From the NCBI GenBank assembly GCA_002049455.2, contig KV918933.1, positions 1 to 64,000 on the forward strand: a stretch of 64,000 nucleotides of DNA, read 5' to 3'. Position numbers and translations under genes: made by a program. Under the pieces are notes generated by a model that was not told where the DNA came from, made no database searches, and was given only the letters and a program-made list of their open reading frames with translations. Below, in pieces: positions 10,868 through 20,188 of the stretch (the first letter of the stretch is position 1; each line of letters opens with the position of its first letter). The stretch is from Porphyra umbilicalis (lineage: Eukaryota; Rhodophyta; Bangiophyceae; Bangiales; Bangiaceae).

Positions 10868-11304
10868 GATTGGGGGTGGGGGGGCAAGGGGGGGGATTTG
10901 GGTAGAGAGGGAGCGAGGGAACGAGACGGGAAGGAACCTGCACGTCGGCAGGTGGGAAAAGGGTCAACAAAGACAACAGTGCAAAGCGGGGTACAGGACG
11001 AGACGAGGCTGCTGCCGCCGGCGGGGGGATCTTTAGGCCAGTTTCAGTCAAAAAGTGGCAGGTGTGGATCAGGCCGCGTTGTGCCGCCGTCTGCCAAACC
11101 AATAATTGAACAGAGTAATCGAAAAAGAATTCTATTCGAAAAAACAACTTCTGTCTACAAATATTTACTTGAAGTTGTCCACAATTGCACAAAGCTGACG
11201 GATCACTGGGAGTGATGTTTGGCGTGGTCATGCCGCCCCGGCGGATGCATGCCGGCCCCTCACCACGCTCCCGACCCCCCCCCCACTTGACTGAGCCGCC
11301 CACA
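10868..11304. promoter_or_regulatory. region between the eIF4B-like start and the carbonic anhydrase stop
   Basis: About 440 bp. It should hold the promoter and 5' leader of the eIF4B-like gene and the 3' untranslated region of the carbonic anhydrase gene, both on the minus strand. An AT-rich patch at 11100-11200 stands out from the GC-rich surroundings. Confidence 0.4.
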
Positions 11305-12132
11305 TCAAACTTCGTCGCTGTAGCAGGTCACCTGGCGCGAGCCAAGCGGTTGAACTGGTCGCTCCGTCAGCACCACAGACTCGGCATCTAGGAGCAGCAC
11401 GCCGAGCCGCCGCAGTTGGTCGATGCTTGCCGTTCGGGGGCTTCGGGCGACCGCCCACGTGACGCCCTCAGAGCACGGTGGGGTCGTCAGGGAGCCCGCA
11501 TACTGACACCAGCCACCAGAAGACGGAACCAGCTCTGCCCAGTCGTGGGTGCTCAACTGCACGGTCCGCTCCGAGGCGGACAGACCCAACTCGGCTGCCT
11601 CGAGCAGCTTGTCGAGCGCCGGCGACTCCTCCCCGACGCGGAAGAGGACGCCAACGACAAGCAGCTCCCCGGCCGTCGAGGAGTGGACGAGGTGGAGCTC
11701 TGCCGGGAAGACCTCTTGGTCGACCGTGTGCTCCCCCGACACGTGCAGGTGGCCTTGCACAAGGCTGTACTCGACGCCCGCCCAGCGCGCGGTTCCGCAG
11801 CTACCATTGTTCGACACGCACTCGTACTTGAATCCGTTGAGCACGGACACGGGCATGAGCGTCGACGCCTGCTGCTTGGCAATTTGGGAGAGGGGCAAAA
11901 GGCCGACGGGGTCGGGCAAGTTCAAGTTGATCGGCGACTGCTCGACGCCCGAGTCGCAAACGCCCCAGGCGGGGTCCAGGCTCGCCCAAAACGCGGGGCT
12001 TCGCGCCCCCCAATAGGCCCACGGCGTGGCCGTATCGGCCGCCGCAGCGGGCGCCCCGCAGCCGCCGACAATGGCCGCGACGAGGGCGGCGGCCACGACT
12101 ACCCGGCCGGCCGTGCGGGTGACTTGGCCCAT
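11305..12132 (-). CDS. secreted alpha-type carbonic anhydrase
   Basis: Interconverts CO2 and bicarbonate at a zinc ion. The 275-residue single-exon protein starts at ATG 12132 with a hydrophobic, Ala/Val-rich signal peptide (residues 9-32). The mature part begins with TPWAYWG and has VCDSGVEQSPINL, the alpha-CA QSPINL signature. The three zinc histidines are visible: H128 and H130 in QGHLH, and H147 in AELHLVH; the SGEHTVDQEVFPAELHLVH block is typical of the family. The active-site loop SLTTPPCSEGVTW (T216, T217) is intact, and C59 and C220 would form the usual disulfide. The length fits the family and no break was seen. The signal peptide points to a periplasmic, cell-surface or secretory location, where it could supply inorganic carbon for photosynthesis; that role is inference. 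Confidence 0.93.
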   Translation of the reverse strand: MGQVTRTAGRVVVAAALVAAIVGGCGAPAAAADTATPWAYWGARSPAFWASLDPAWGVCDSGVEQSPINLNLPDPVGLLPLSQIAKQQASTLMPVSVLNGFKYECVSNNGSCGTARWAGVEYSLVQGHLHVSGEHTVDQEVFPAELHLVHSSTAGELLVVGVLFRVGEESPALDKLLEAAELGLSASERTVQLSTHDWAELVPSSGGWCQYAGSLTTPPCSEGVTWAVARSPRTASIDQLRRLGVLLLDAESVVLTERPVQPLGSRQVTCYSDEV

Positions 12133-13249
12133 GGTGGCTGCGGCGGAGGTGCTTGGTTGTCCTGAGGGGAGGATGGGAGCACGACGGTGGGTGGATGGAA
12201 ACGGGCAGCGCGTGTCGCGGACGGAAAACCGTATGTGTGTCGATGGGGGTGCCCGATGACCGCCGGCAGACCCCCGACCGCCGGCAGCGACACCTTCTTG
12301 TACTCGGCCCCGCGGCTAGCGGCGGGTTCCCGTGGCGGCGGCCGCGGTGGTGGCAGTTGCACGTCTGCGAGCAAGTCGCCCGCCCCCACGCGGTGTGTGG
12401 CGGCAATGGGGCGGCGGCCGTCGCCAACCAGTCTCCTGCCACCTGGCAGGTCGCCATCTCCCAGGCGCGCCGCCCGCCCCCCTCCGTCCTCAATCCGCCT
12501 CGTCACCCGCGGCGGGGCGGTGGGGGGCTCGGCCCCGTCGCCCCGTCCTCGAACCGTCAATTCGCCGCCCGCGGCGCGTCGACCACTCCTGCCACTTGGC
12601 AGGTCGCCATCTCCCGGGCGCGCTGCCCTCGCCCCTCCATCCTCAATCCGCCTCGTCGGCCGCGGCGGGGCGCTGGGGGGTTCGACCCCATCGCTCCGTC
12701 CTCGAACCGTCGATGCGCCGCCCGCGGCGCGACCACCACGCGCGGCCGGACCACTCGTGGACGTGGCCACCCGCCCGCCGCCCGACGAGCGGCGCGCTGT
12801 GGGGGTAGCTGCCGTTCACGCACCTAAGTCGAGCCAGGCGGGTGGGGACAGCCACCGGCCGCCCCGCCCCGTGGCGGCGAGATGGCTATATCCGCCGCCC
12901 CACCGACTAGACGGGCGGTGGCGGTCGCTCGGGTGCGCGGCGGCCGCCACCGCTGCTCGGATGGGCGGCGGCGGCGGTCTGGCGGCGTTGGGCGCTGGCG
13001 CGTCGCCGCCGCCACCCGCCACCGCGGCGATGCGCCAGGTGGGGGCGCGACAGACAGCACAGCGGGTCTCGTGGCTCTCAAAACAGCGGGGAGCCCTCGC
13101 CAGAGCTGACCACACGCGCCCGAGGTCACTGTGCGCGGGTGGAGGCGAGTACGGTCGCACGTACGAGGGGCGTGTGCAACGGATCCAGCCGCGCACTGCA
13201 ACGTGTTGCAGGAGGCCCACGCAAAGCGCAACCGCCGACGTTGCGAACT
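12133..13249. other. GC-rich intergenic region upstream of the carbonic anhydrase
   Basis: Holds the presumed carbonic anhydrase promoter and a 153-bp tandem duplication. Long frames run through it on both strands, but they give only Arg/Pro/Ala-rich sequence with no recognisable motif, so I do not call a gene. Confidence 0.4.
12433..12738. repeat. 153-bp tandem duplication (two copies)
   Basis: Copies at 12433-12585 and 12586-12738, starting CTCCTGCCA and running through GCCATCTCCC, CTCAATCCGCCTCGTC and CTCGAACCGTC. They differ at scattered positions but keep the same length, an exact multiple of three. Each copy begins with a near-palindrome, CCTGCCA-nn-TGGCAGG. Confidence 0.9.
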
Positions 13250-13626
13250 GCGCAGTGCACCGCGTTGCTGGATCCACCACGAGCCCATTTTTCCTCCAAA
13301 TCGCTCGTACAAAAACTTGCACGACCCCTCGTAAACGCCTATGCAAGGCGTTTTTCTTGTGAAAAACATGTTGAAACATGTGTACGTTTGCACCAGCGCA
13401 CTTTGACCATGTCGCTCACGACCATAGGAGGCGCTCTTAAAGAGGCTTCTGGTGCACCCAAGAAGTCATTGCAAAATGCAGTCATGTAAACGTATGTATG
13501 TTTTAACATATTTTCACAAGAAAAACGCCTCGTACAAGCGTTTACGGGGGGTCGTGCAAGTTTTTTTACGGGCGATTTTGGGGAAAAACGGGCTCGTGGT
13601 GGATCCAGCAACGAGGTGCACTGCGC
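13250..13626. mobile_element. foldback/MITE-like element with long inverted arms
   Basis: The left arm (13250 to about 13391) and the right arm (about 13490-13626) are inverted copies of each other. Both contain GCTGGATCCACCACGAGCCC, AACTTGCACGACCCC and GGCGTTTTTCTTGTGAAAA (right arm read as reverse complement). The outermost matching bases are GCGCAGTGCAC / GTGCACTGCGC. The loop of about 100 bp carries no gene. No target-site duplication was found. It marks the boundary between the GC-rich gene island and the more AT-rich repeat island. Confidence 0.8.
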
Positions 13627-15124
13627 TGGGCGGCCGACGCCACGGAGGCGGCAGCGACAGCGGCAGCAGCGGCCGCACATGACATGCCTGCTGGCCCACT
13701 AGGAAGACCAGCCGATGGTCCAGACGCTGACAGCCGTAGGTCATCTCCCGGCGCGCCCATTGGCGTGGCCATCCGATCTGGACGCTCAGATCAAGTCTAT
13801 CGGTGTGCCATTGTGCCATCCATTGGCCAAGGGCATCTCTATCGTGAGGTCATTTTGCCATATGCTGTGCCATATTGCTTTTTTTCGTGTCAAATCTGAG
13901 CAGGATGGCCAGAAGGATACAGTCTTTCTCCATTGCTATGCAACCCTTTTGACGATCGTCCTGCCACTGCCCAGACCCTGATTCTGCTCAAATGTGGAGC
14001 TTTCTGTTGCCGATTAGAAGTTGATCGCAGGAGGCAATGACTCTCGACCGACTGCGATCGGCCATCCAGAGGGCAGTTTGCTAGTGAATTCTGTACGGAG
14101 TTGGACTGTATTGTGTTCCGACACACCACACTGTGCGATGGAATACTATGTTCGAGAACGTCTGCCGAACTATCTCTTTGAGATCTATAAAAGGTTATCT
14201 CGTGAAGTTATTGTCAAACAATTCTGCAAACGATCGTTCCGATAGTCTTGGGATAGCTGGGAGCGTATTCGTTTGGGGAGCGATTCCGCGGATCGTCTCA
14301 TGACGACTGCGAGACGACCGCAGGATCGTTGCGAAAATCGTTCTAGGGACAGACTCCGACGACAGTCAAGCGACATTTATCCATCAACAGCTTCAAATCA
14401 ATGGTTGTGCAATCTCGTTGCTGATGACGGATGGGAAAAAATGCACGCATTTCGTTTTCTAAACCAGTTTCCAGGACGGACCCTTCATAAGAACTTGAGG
14501 GTCATCTGTAGGCCTGTCTCTGCGCTGTTCTCTGCCACTGTCTTTTCGTCATTTCCGTATCATGGCTTAAGGCGCTCGCCAGGATGCTACTCTGGGTGAC
14601 TGCTTGCTAATGCCGAAAGGAAAACGAAATGGACGCCTCTCCCACGGTCTTTCACGGGTCATTGCTTGTGCGAATATCGTGACATCCTGTCTGTAAGGCA
14701 GACCTGAAAATGATCTCATGTCTGTGCGTGGGACAACTCGCCAGCTGGCTTCGCAACCCGTCTGAAAGCACTACATCAACGTCGGTCCTGGCGCTTATCG
14801 CACTGCTCATTTTGCTGCACCTGCTCATAGACTATCTGGAGGGGGATCTCCAGACTTATCGCGCCGCTCGTCTCTTTGTTCATCGGTCGAATACACTGAT
14901 TTTCTGACCCGCAACCAGTCTCTGACTCTCTCTTCGACAGAGAATAAGAGATGGGATGAGATGCGGCGCTTCGATTTTTCTGCTCAGTTATTCAGCGAGA
15001 TTGCCCTCGGGACTATGAGAAAGAGTAAATGAAATAGAGAAAGAAAGCCCACAGAGAGAAAAATACACAGAAAATGGAGTAAGAAGAGCAACCTCTCAAG
15101 CTTACGATGATTTCACGGGCTGTT
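13627..15124. other. non-coding, more AT-rich stretch
   Basis: No supported gene. The base composition is much more balanced than in the first 13 kb. A TATA-like CTATAAAAGG lies at 14186-14195, but no reading frame follows it. Probably degraded transposon sequence. Confidence 0.4.
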
Positions 15125-16209
15125 CTAGTCCTCCTCTTCATCAGCAGACAGGTTGAACTGAGAGGCAGCAATGTCCGTGAGCTCGTCGCAGATGCACTGG
15201 ACGACTGAATTGCGTACGTCGGCACTGTCCGGCCGGAAGAGCTTAGGCATCTCGTTCTTCTCAATGTAGCTCTTGATGTGGTGTGCTCCCGCAGCCCGAG
15301 TCCCCGCGGTGATTTCCCCGGGATCGACGCACAAGAATTCAGCAATAATGGACGCAGCAGTCGCCCCCAAGTCCAGGAAGCACGTGGCTCTGGCATCAGA
15401 GTCGTCCAAGACCAACTGGTATCGAGTGACCCGGTCCGAGACTGCTGCGCTTTCTGGTGCCAGCTGATCTTCGTTGTCTCGTAGAACTTGCAGAGGCTGT
15501 ATCGTCGCCTGCGGTACGCCAGCGTCCAAGTAGACGCCAATCTTGCGGTAGATCATCAGACGCGTCGCGTTCCGTCTGCGGTTGCACACGTTACGGAGCT
15601 TCCTGTTCAGCGCCACCTTGTACTCTTTCTTTTTCCCAATGCGACCGGCCACCGTTAAGTCAACCTTGGACACGGCCTTGTCCACGGCACGCTCCATGGC
15701 GGTACGAAGGCATCTTGCGCTGTCCTTCTTGGGCCCTTCTAAGTGACCTTTCGGGCAGATCCACGTCAGGCAGTCATGCATTGGGGCATCTTGGTGGTTC
15801 TCAATACGTCCAGCATCCATCTTGTTGTGAAAAATGGCCCGCACCATGTTCTGTCCGTACCGCGCAAACTCAGAGTACACAGCTGACTGAAAAAAGAAGA
15901 AGGAAATGGAAATTGGAGGCTGAAGACGTTAGTTATCGTACGGAGCGACCCTTGGCAGGCACGTCCTGGAAATTATCACACAACAAGCATGACTTCACGC
16001 ATGCACCCCTATTCACCGAGGAGACCCATCCGTGTTTGACTTACTATATGTTGGGACCATAGCTCATTTTCCAAGGAGGAACTTCTGACCGTAGCGGTCC
16101 GCTCAGATGTGGACCCAGGCGCGGAACCCGGTGTCGACGGGCTGCCTCCCGACACTTCGCTTCCCGACAGCGGGATCCGGAAGACCACGCCTGCACCGGA
16201 GGTCTTCAA
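15125..16209 (-). CDS. unrecognised spliced gene (5' end unresolved)
   Basis: I do not recognise this protein. Two exons are supported on the minus strand. The upstream exon runs to 16045 and ends SLENELWSQHI; its open frame reaches back to a stop near 16250 but has no ATG, so an earlier exon is likely (a possible CCACATAG acceptor lies there). The downstream exon (15886 to 15125) starts SAVYSEFARYGQNMVRAI and encodes about 253 residues: a region with His and Cys (HDCLTWICPKGH), a basic stretch (IGKKKEYKVALNRKLRN), a mixed alpha/beta-like region and a very acidic end, LSADEEED. Its composition is that of an ordinary globular protein, not of the low-complexity genes nearby. It sits alone among repeats and may belong to a transposon. 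Confidence 0.5.
15887..16044 (-). other. spliceosomal intron in the unrecognised gene
   Basis: On the minus strand: donor ATA|GTAAGTC, acceptor CTTCTTTTTTCAG|TCAGCTG. Length 158 bp, phase 0, joining two open frames. Both splice sites fit the consensus well. Confidence 0.75.
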
Positions 16210-17939
16210 ACAGCCAGAGACTCTGCCGTAGTCGGTCGTCGCCAGCTATGTGGAAAGCAGGTTGCCCGAGCACGAAGCGAGGACCAGCCGTCCAGCGTGC
16301 CCCTGCGCAGGAGCAGCCTCTTCCGGAGCAGCCCCCTTAAGCGCCACAGATAGTCAACCGCACCCGTGGGCACCAGACATGGAACCTGTCAGCAATCGTC
16401 CAATGTACCTTCACAGCAGCGCCCAAGTGCGACACAGACCTTTGACGTCTCAGCAGCCGTCGGGTGTCGCCAGCCGAGCTCTGACCATGTAGAGATGGGA
16501 AGCACGAAGCATGATGCAAACAGCTGTCAGGCGGAGCGCAGAGCACGTCCCGGCACTGTCACTACCGCCACCAAGGGCAACACAGGTCGTCGTTGCGGTG
16601 ACACACGTCCGGGCTCGTTCTATGCAGCATAAATGAGCAGAACCGACAGGAACGGTCTCGCAGTCCTTGGCCGTCGCCCGTGGGAGCCCGAGCATGTAGC
16701 TTGCTGAAGCAGAGTTCAGGGCGCCATCAAACCAGGAACAAATCGCGACACAGACCGTCACCGTCTCTACGTTCTTCGGAGGTTGGCAGCGGAGATCCCA
16801 GGTTGTTGTGCGGATGTCGGTAGAGCACAGAAGACCGACGAAGCGTAACACGGACACAGACTCGGTCACTACAGCTCAACTGGGTCGCACGCACTGTCAA
16901 CGTCGCAATTGCACAACAGCAGACAGTCAACGCGATAAGTGCGCAACGGCAGACCGTCAACGTCTCGCAGTCTTTGAGCGTCGTTCGTGGGCGGTTTAGC
17001 CTCTTTGGTGGTGTATAAAAGGTCCACAACAACAACCCAGATCGAAATCGGCCGTCAATGTCTCTACGGTCGTCCGTAGTCGGCAGACGAGATCCCACGA
17101 CGTTGCGTGGGGATGCGGTTGGAGAACAGGAGTCCGACGCAGCGTAACAAGGATACAGACTCGGTCACTACAGCGCAGGTGGGCAACAACGACAATGAAC
17201 TTCTTGCAGACACCAGGTGTCTCCAATACTGGTCCGATCATGTGGCGCGGGGCAGGCGGTGACAGGAAGCGATCTGGCGACTCTCAGTGCCTCAACCGAG
17301 GGGCGACGCGAGATCTACCTGTGCGATCACTGCGATTGTGGCCATCGATCAGACCATGATTGTCACACGGCTGTCTTATGAGGTGACAGAGATCCAGCCC
17401 TCAGCAGAGCCCGAAGATCGTCGCGGTGCCCAGGTCGGGCGGAGGATTTTGCCGCATTCTCACACAAATGAAACAAATGAACAAGTGAAGCGCTTCGAAG
17501 CGAATCTATCTGGGCGATACGTTCCTCAAAGAGCGGGGCCGCATGCTTCAACACGGCGATGCGAGGGATCGAGGGGTGTCACGTTTCGAAGGGCTGCAGT
17601 TGCCATTCAACTACTGTATTTATATAGGCCATCGTTCAACCTCGAACATTCGCCAATTGTATTCGCTCCCTGCAGCTGTCCACGGGAGAGCTGGTCGATC
17701 AGTGCGATTGATTGAGCACACGATCACAATTCAATGAAGCGCCGTCACCGCGAATTGGAAAATTCAGATTGCTGGCCAGGCTGCCCGGGTGAGGCTGAGA
17801 GTCGTGCCGTGAAGACGGGCAGCGACGCTTCACATTGTCGGTCCGTGCCCCCGACGAGGAGCCGTCTTGCTCGACGGCGTCTTCTTCGCGGGGCCGTGCC
17901 ACGTCAGGCCGCGCGCCGCGCACAGCGCCCTAACCGGAG
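16210..17939. other. non-coding stretch with a diverged direct repeat
   Basis: No supported gene. About 165 bp at 16738-16905 resembles 17035-17200 in the same orientation, sharing GTCTCTACG, GGAGATCCCA-like and ACAGACTCGGTCACTACAGC blocks at roughly three quarters identity by eye. TATA-like boxes lie at 17016-17022 (TATAAAA) and 17619-17626 (TTTATATA), with no gene assigned to either. Confidence 0.45.
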
Positions 17940-18465
17940 GTGACGCACGCCCCTGGGCTGTGCTCCCTGAGAGCCCCTCGTTGAGCGACGCACCCTGAGG
18001 GTCGTGCGGTACGCTCACGAGTGCCTCGGCGTGACGCACCCTCCGGGTTGTGCGCCGCCTTCGCCGCGCTGAGTGCCTGGGCGTGACGCACCCTACGGGT
18101 TGTGCGCCGCCTCCGCCGCGCTAAATGCCTGGGAGTGACGCACCTTTCGGGTTGTGCGCCGCCTTCGCCGCGCTAAATGCCTCGGAGTGACGCACCCTTC
18201 GGGTTGTGCTCTGCATTCGCCGCGCTGAGTGCCTGGGCGTGACGAACCCTGTGGGTTGTGCCTCCTCCGCGTGCTGACGTCTTGCGTGTGCACGCCGCAC
18301 CGGGCGCCGGGGTGTGACGCACCCTTCGGGTTGTGCTCTGAATTCGCCGCGCTGAGTGCCTGGGCGTGACAAACCCTGTGGGTTGTGCCGCCTCCGCGTG
18401 CTGACGTCTTGCGTGTGCACGCCGCACCGGGCGCCGGGGTGTGACGCACCCTTTGGGTTGTTCGC
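17940..18465. repeat. minisatellite: 52-bp unit within a 127-bp higher-order repeat
   Basis: About ten units share GTGACGCACCCT followed by GGGTTGTGC. In the first half the unit is 52 bp (GTGACGCACCCT, CGGGTTGTGCGCCGCC, TTCGCCGCGCTGAGTGCC). From 18187 the array turns into two nearly identical 127-bp blocks (18187-18313, 18314-18440) that add a GCGTGCTGACGTCTTGCGTG segment, then ends with a partial block. It is not a CRISPR: the units adjoin and vary. Confidence 0.9.
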
Positions 18466-18547
18466 TCCTTTTGCGCGCTCGCACTGGCGCGTGTTCGTCA
18501 GGTGCTTTTCAAGGCGAACGTGTGTACCAGCAAGTTGCGGACCCGCA

Positions 18548-20149
18548 ATGAGCGGGCTTGGGGCTACACGGTGGGCCCCATCGGATCGCAAGAGAAAGCA
18601 GCCCACGCAGGGAGCGCGATCTGATGAGGACGGCGCATGTGCACCTGCGATTATTGCGGGAGGAGGGTCCGCAGACAGTGCACGTGGACGGGGTGGCCCG
18701 GCGCGTGGCGCCGCGGTGGGACGATCACGAGTCTGGCGCGGAGTGCGCCGCGGTGCTCGGAACCCACACGAAGCAGATGTTCTCCCACGTGGCTCGAGCG
18801 CGGGCGCCGGTCAGGCTTGGAGCGATCGGTTTGCCGCGGCGGGTGGTGATGCTTGGCCTGGTGATGTCGATTCAGGGGCTGGTGGCATCCCCCCCCCGCC
18901 ATCCTACCCCTACCACCCACAACATCCTCCCGTTCCACCTGGGCGCCTGCAACAATACGATGGCTACCACGATCCTTACGGCTTTTACTCGGCTGCCACT
19001 CCTTCTCTTTCTCCCCCGCCCATGGGGTACACCCCGGTAGGGCCCCCGTGTTATCCTGTTGCGCCCTCTTACTACCATCCCACCGCTGCCGCTCCGGCGT
19101 CGCGGTTGCCCCGGATGGCGATTCACGCCGAGTTTCCTGCTGCACATCAGCCCCAGACGGCTGTCACTTTGCCTCGGCGCGAGCCGACGCGCCCCGGCTT
19201 GAAGGAGCCGCAAGAGCGTGGTGATGAGTCGCCAGTTGAGGAGAGGGAACATTCCTCTAGCCCACCCATTGACTTGTTGGCAACGGTTCTGTTGGGCGTC
19301 GGGCAGGGGCACATCGAGCGGAAGGGTGGACCTTGCACACTCGTCGTGGGCAGTGTCATCAGTGCGTTGCGGTTAGTGGCGCCATCGGTCGATTTGGATG
19401 CCGTTGCCAAGGCGGCGGAAGGATGTAAGAGCAGCTGTGGAAATGCTCTGCGGCTGGGCAAGCGGCTCTGTGCTGCATCCGGCATGTTGAAGCGCGGCGG
19501 CTCAGCCGTCGAAGCCGTGGCTCTGTACGTGGTTTCATCTATTGCTACCAACTGCTGCCAGAGAAACTGCCAAGTTAAACCGCTCACACCCTCGGCTTTA
19601 GACCGCGCTTCGACTCCAATACGCTCACCGCGGCCCGCCTTGCTGCGGGATACCGCGGCACAATCATTGTGCGCACCTTCCTTAGTTCGGCACCCCGCTT
19701 CTTCTGACCGCGGCCGTCAACCTGCCTATGGCTCCCAACGTGCTTCTCGTGAGGATGCATCTCCCTCTCGTGTAACTCGTGGTGTATCAGGTCTCTATGG
19801 CAACCTCGCCCACCGTCACCAGGCGCACGTCGCTTTGCCATACAATGCGCTTGCTTGGGAGCACCTGTCGCATCACGACACGTCGGCCTTGACCTCCGTG
19901 GGGCTTTCCAAACATGTGTTGCTGTCTTTCAGGGTCATGGACATATGCACTGCCTGGTTGACCAGCGAGACGGCGGACACGCGTCATCGTACGGCGCTAC
20001 ATCTGCCGTCCTGGGTGGGGAGTGCGCGTTATCAGAGGCGCGCGGTGGAGTTCTTGTGCGCCTCTTTTCGGTCGCGCACAGACCCACGAGTTCCTTGTTG
20101 GTTCTCTGCGGGTCTGCTGGTCGCACCTATCCGCCACGGCGGGCGGTGA
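18548..20149 (+). CDS. hypothetical protein, Pro/Tyr-rich region plus conserved-looking helical region
   Basis: Not recognised. From ATG 18548 the frame gives 533 residues. Residues 1-110 are basic and Gly/Ala-rich, about 115-180 is Pro/Tyr-rich (YPYHPQHPPVPPGRLQQYDG), and about 240-340 looks like a folded helical domain (SSPPIDLLATVLLGVGQGHI; SVISALRLVAPSVDLDAVAK). The part after about residue 350 looks less like coding sequence and may contain introns or decay. The next long frame (20189 on) is in the same phase, separated by the TGA at 20147-20149. Gag-like proteins of retroelements can have this Pro-rich plus helical layout, but no zinc knuckle is seen. Confidence 0.4.
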   Translation: MSGLGATRWAPSDRKRKQPTQGARSDEDGACAPAIIAGGGSADSARGRGGPARGAAVGRSRVWRGVRRGARNPHEADVLPRGSSAGAGQAWSDRFAAAGGDAWPGDVDSGAGGIPPPPSYPYHPQHPPVPPGRLQQYDGYHDPYGFYSAATPSLSPPPMGYTPVGPPCYPVAPSYYHPTAAAPASRLPRMAIHAEFPAAHQPQTAVTLPRREPTRPGLKEPQERGDESPVEEREHSSSPPIDLLATVLLGVGQGHIERKGGPCTLVVGSVISALRLVAPSVDLDAVAKAAEGCKSSCGNALRLGKRLCAASGMLKRGGSAVEAVALYVVSSIATNCCQRNCQVKPLTPSALDRASTPIRSPRPALLRDTAAQSLCAPSLVRHPASSDRGRQPAYGSQRASREDASPSRVTRGVSGLYGNLAHRHQAHVALPYNALAWEHLSHHDTSALTSVGLSKHVLLSFRVMDICTAWLTSETADTRHRTALHLPSWVGSARYQRRAVEFLCASFRSRTDPRVPCWFSAGLLVAPIRHGGR

Positions 20150-20188
20150 CTTGCCGTTGTCATTGCGGGGCTGGCTCTGGACGTACCG

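Noticed and set aside
12187-13362. 391-codon + strand frame across the 153-bp duplication
   Set aside because: Pro/Arg/Ser-rich with no motif, open frames exist on the other strand too, and it runs into the foldback element.
17940-18465. Tandem array as a possible CRISPR
   Set aside because: Units adjoin without unique spacers, vary in length and sequence, and the window is eukaryotic.
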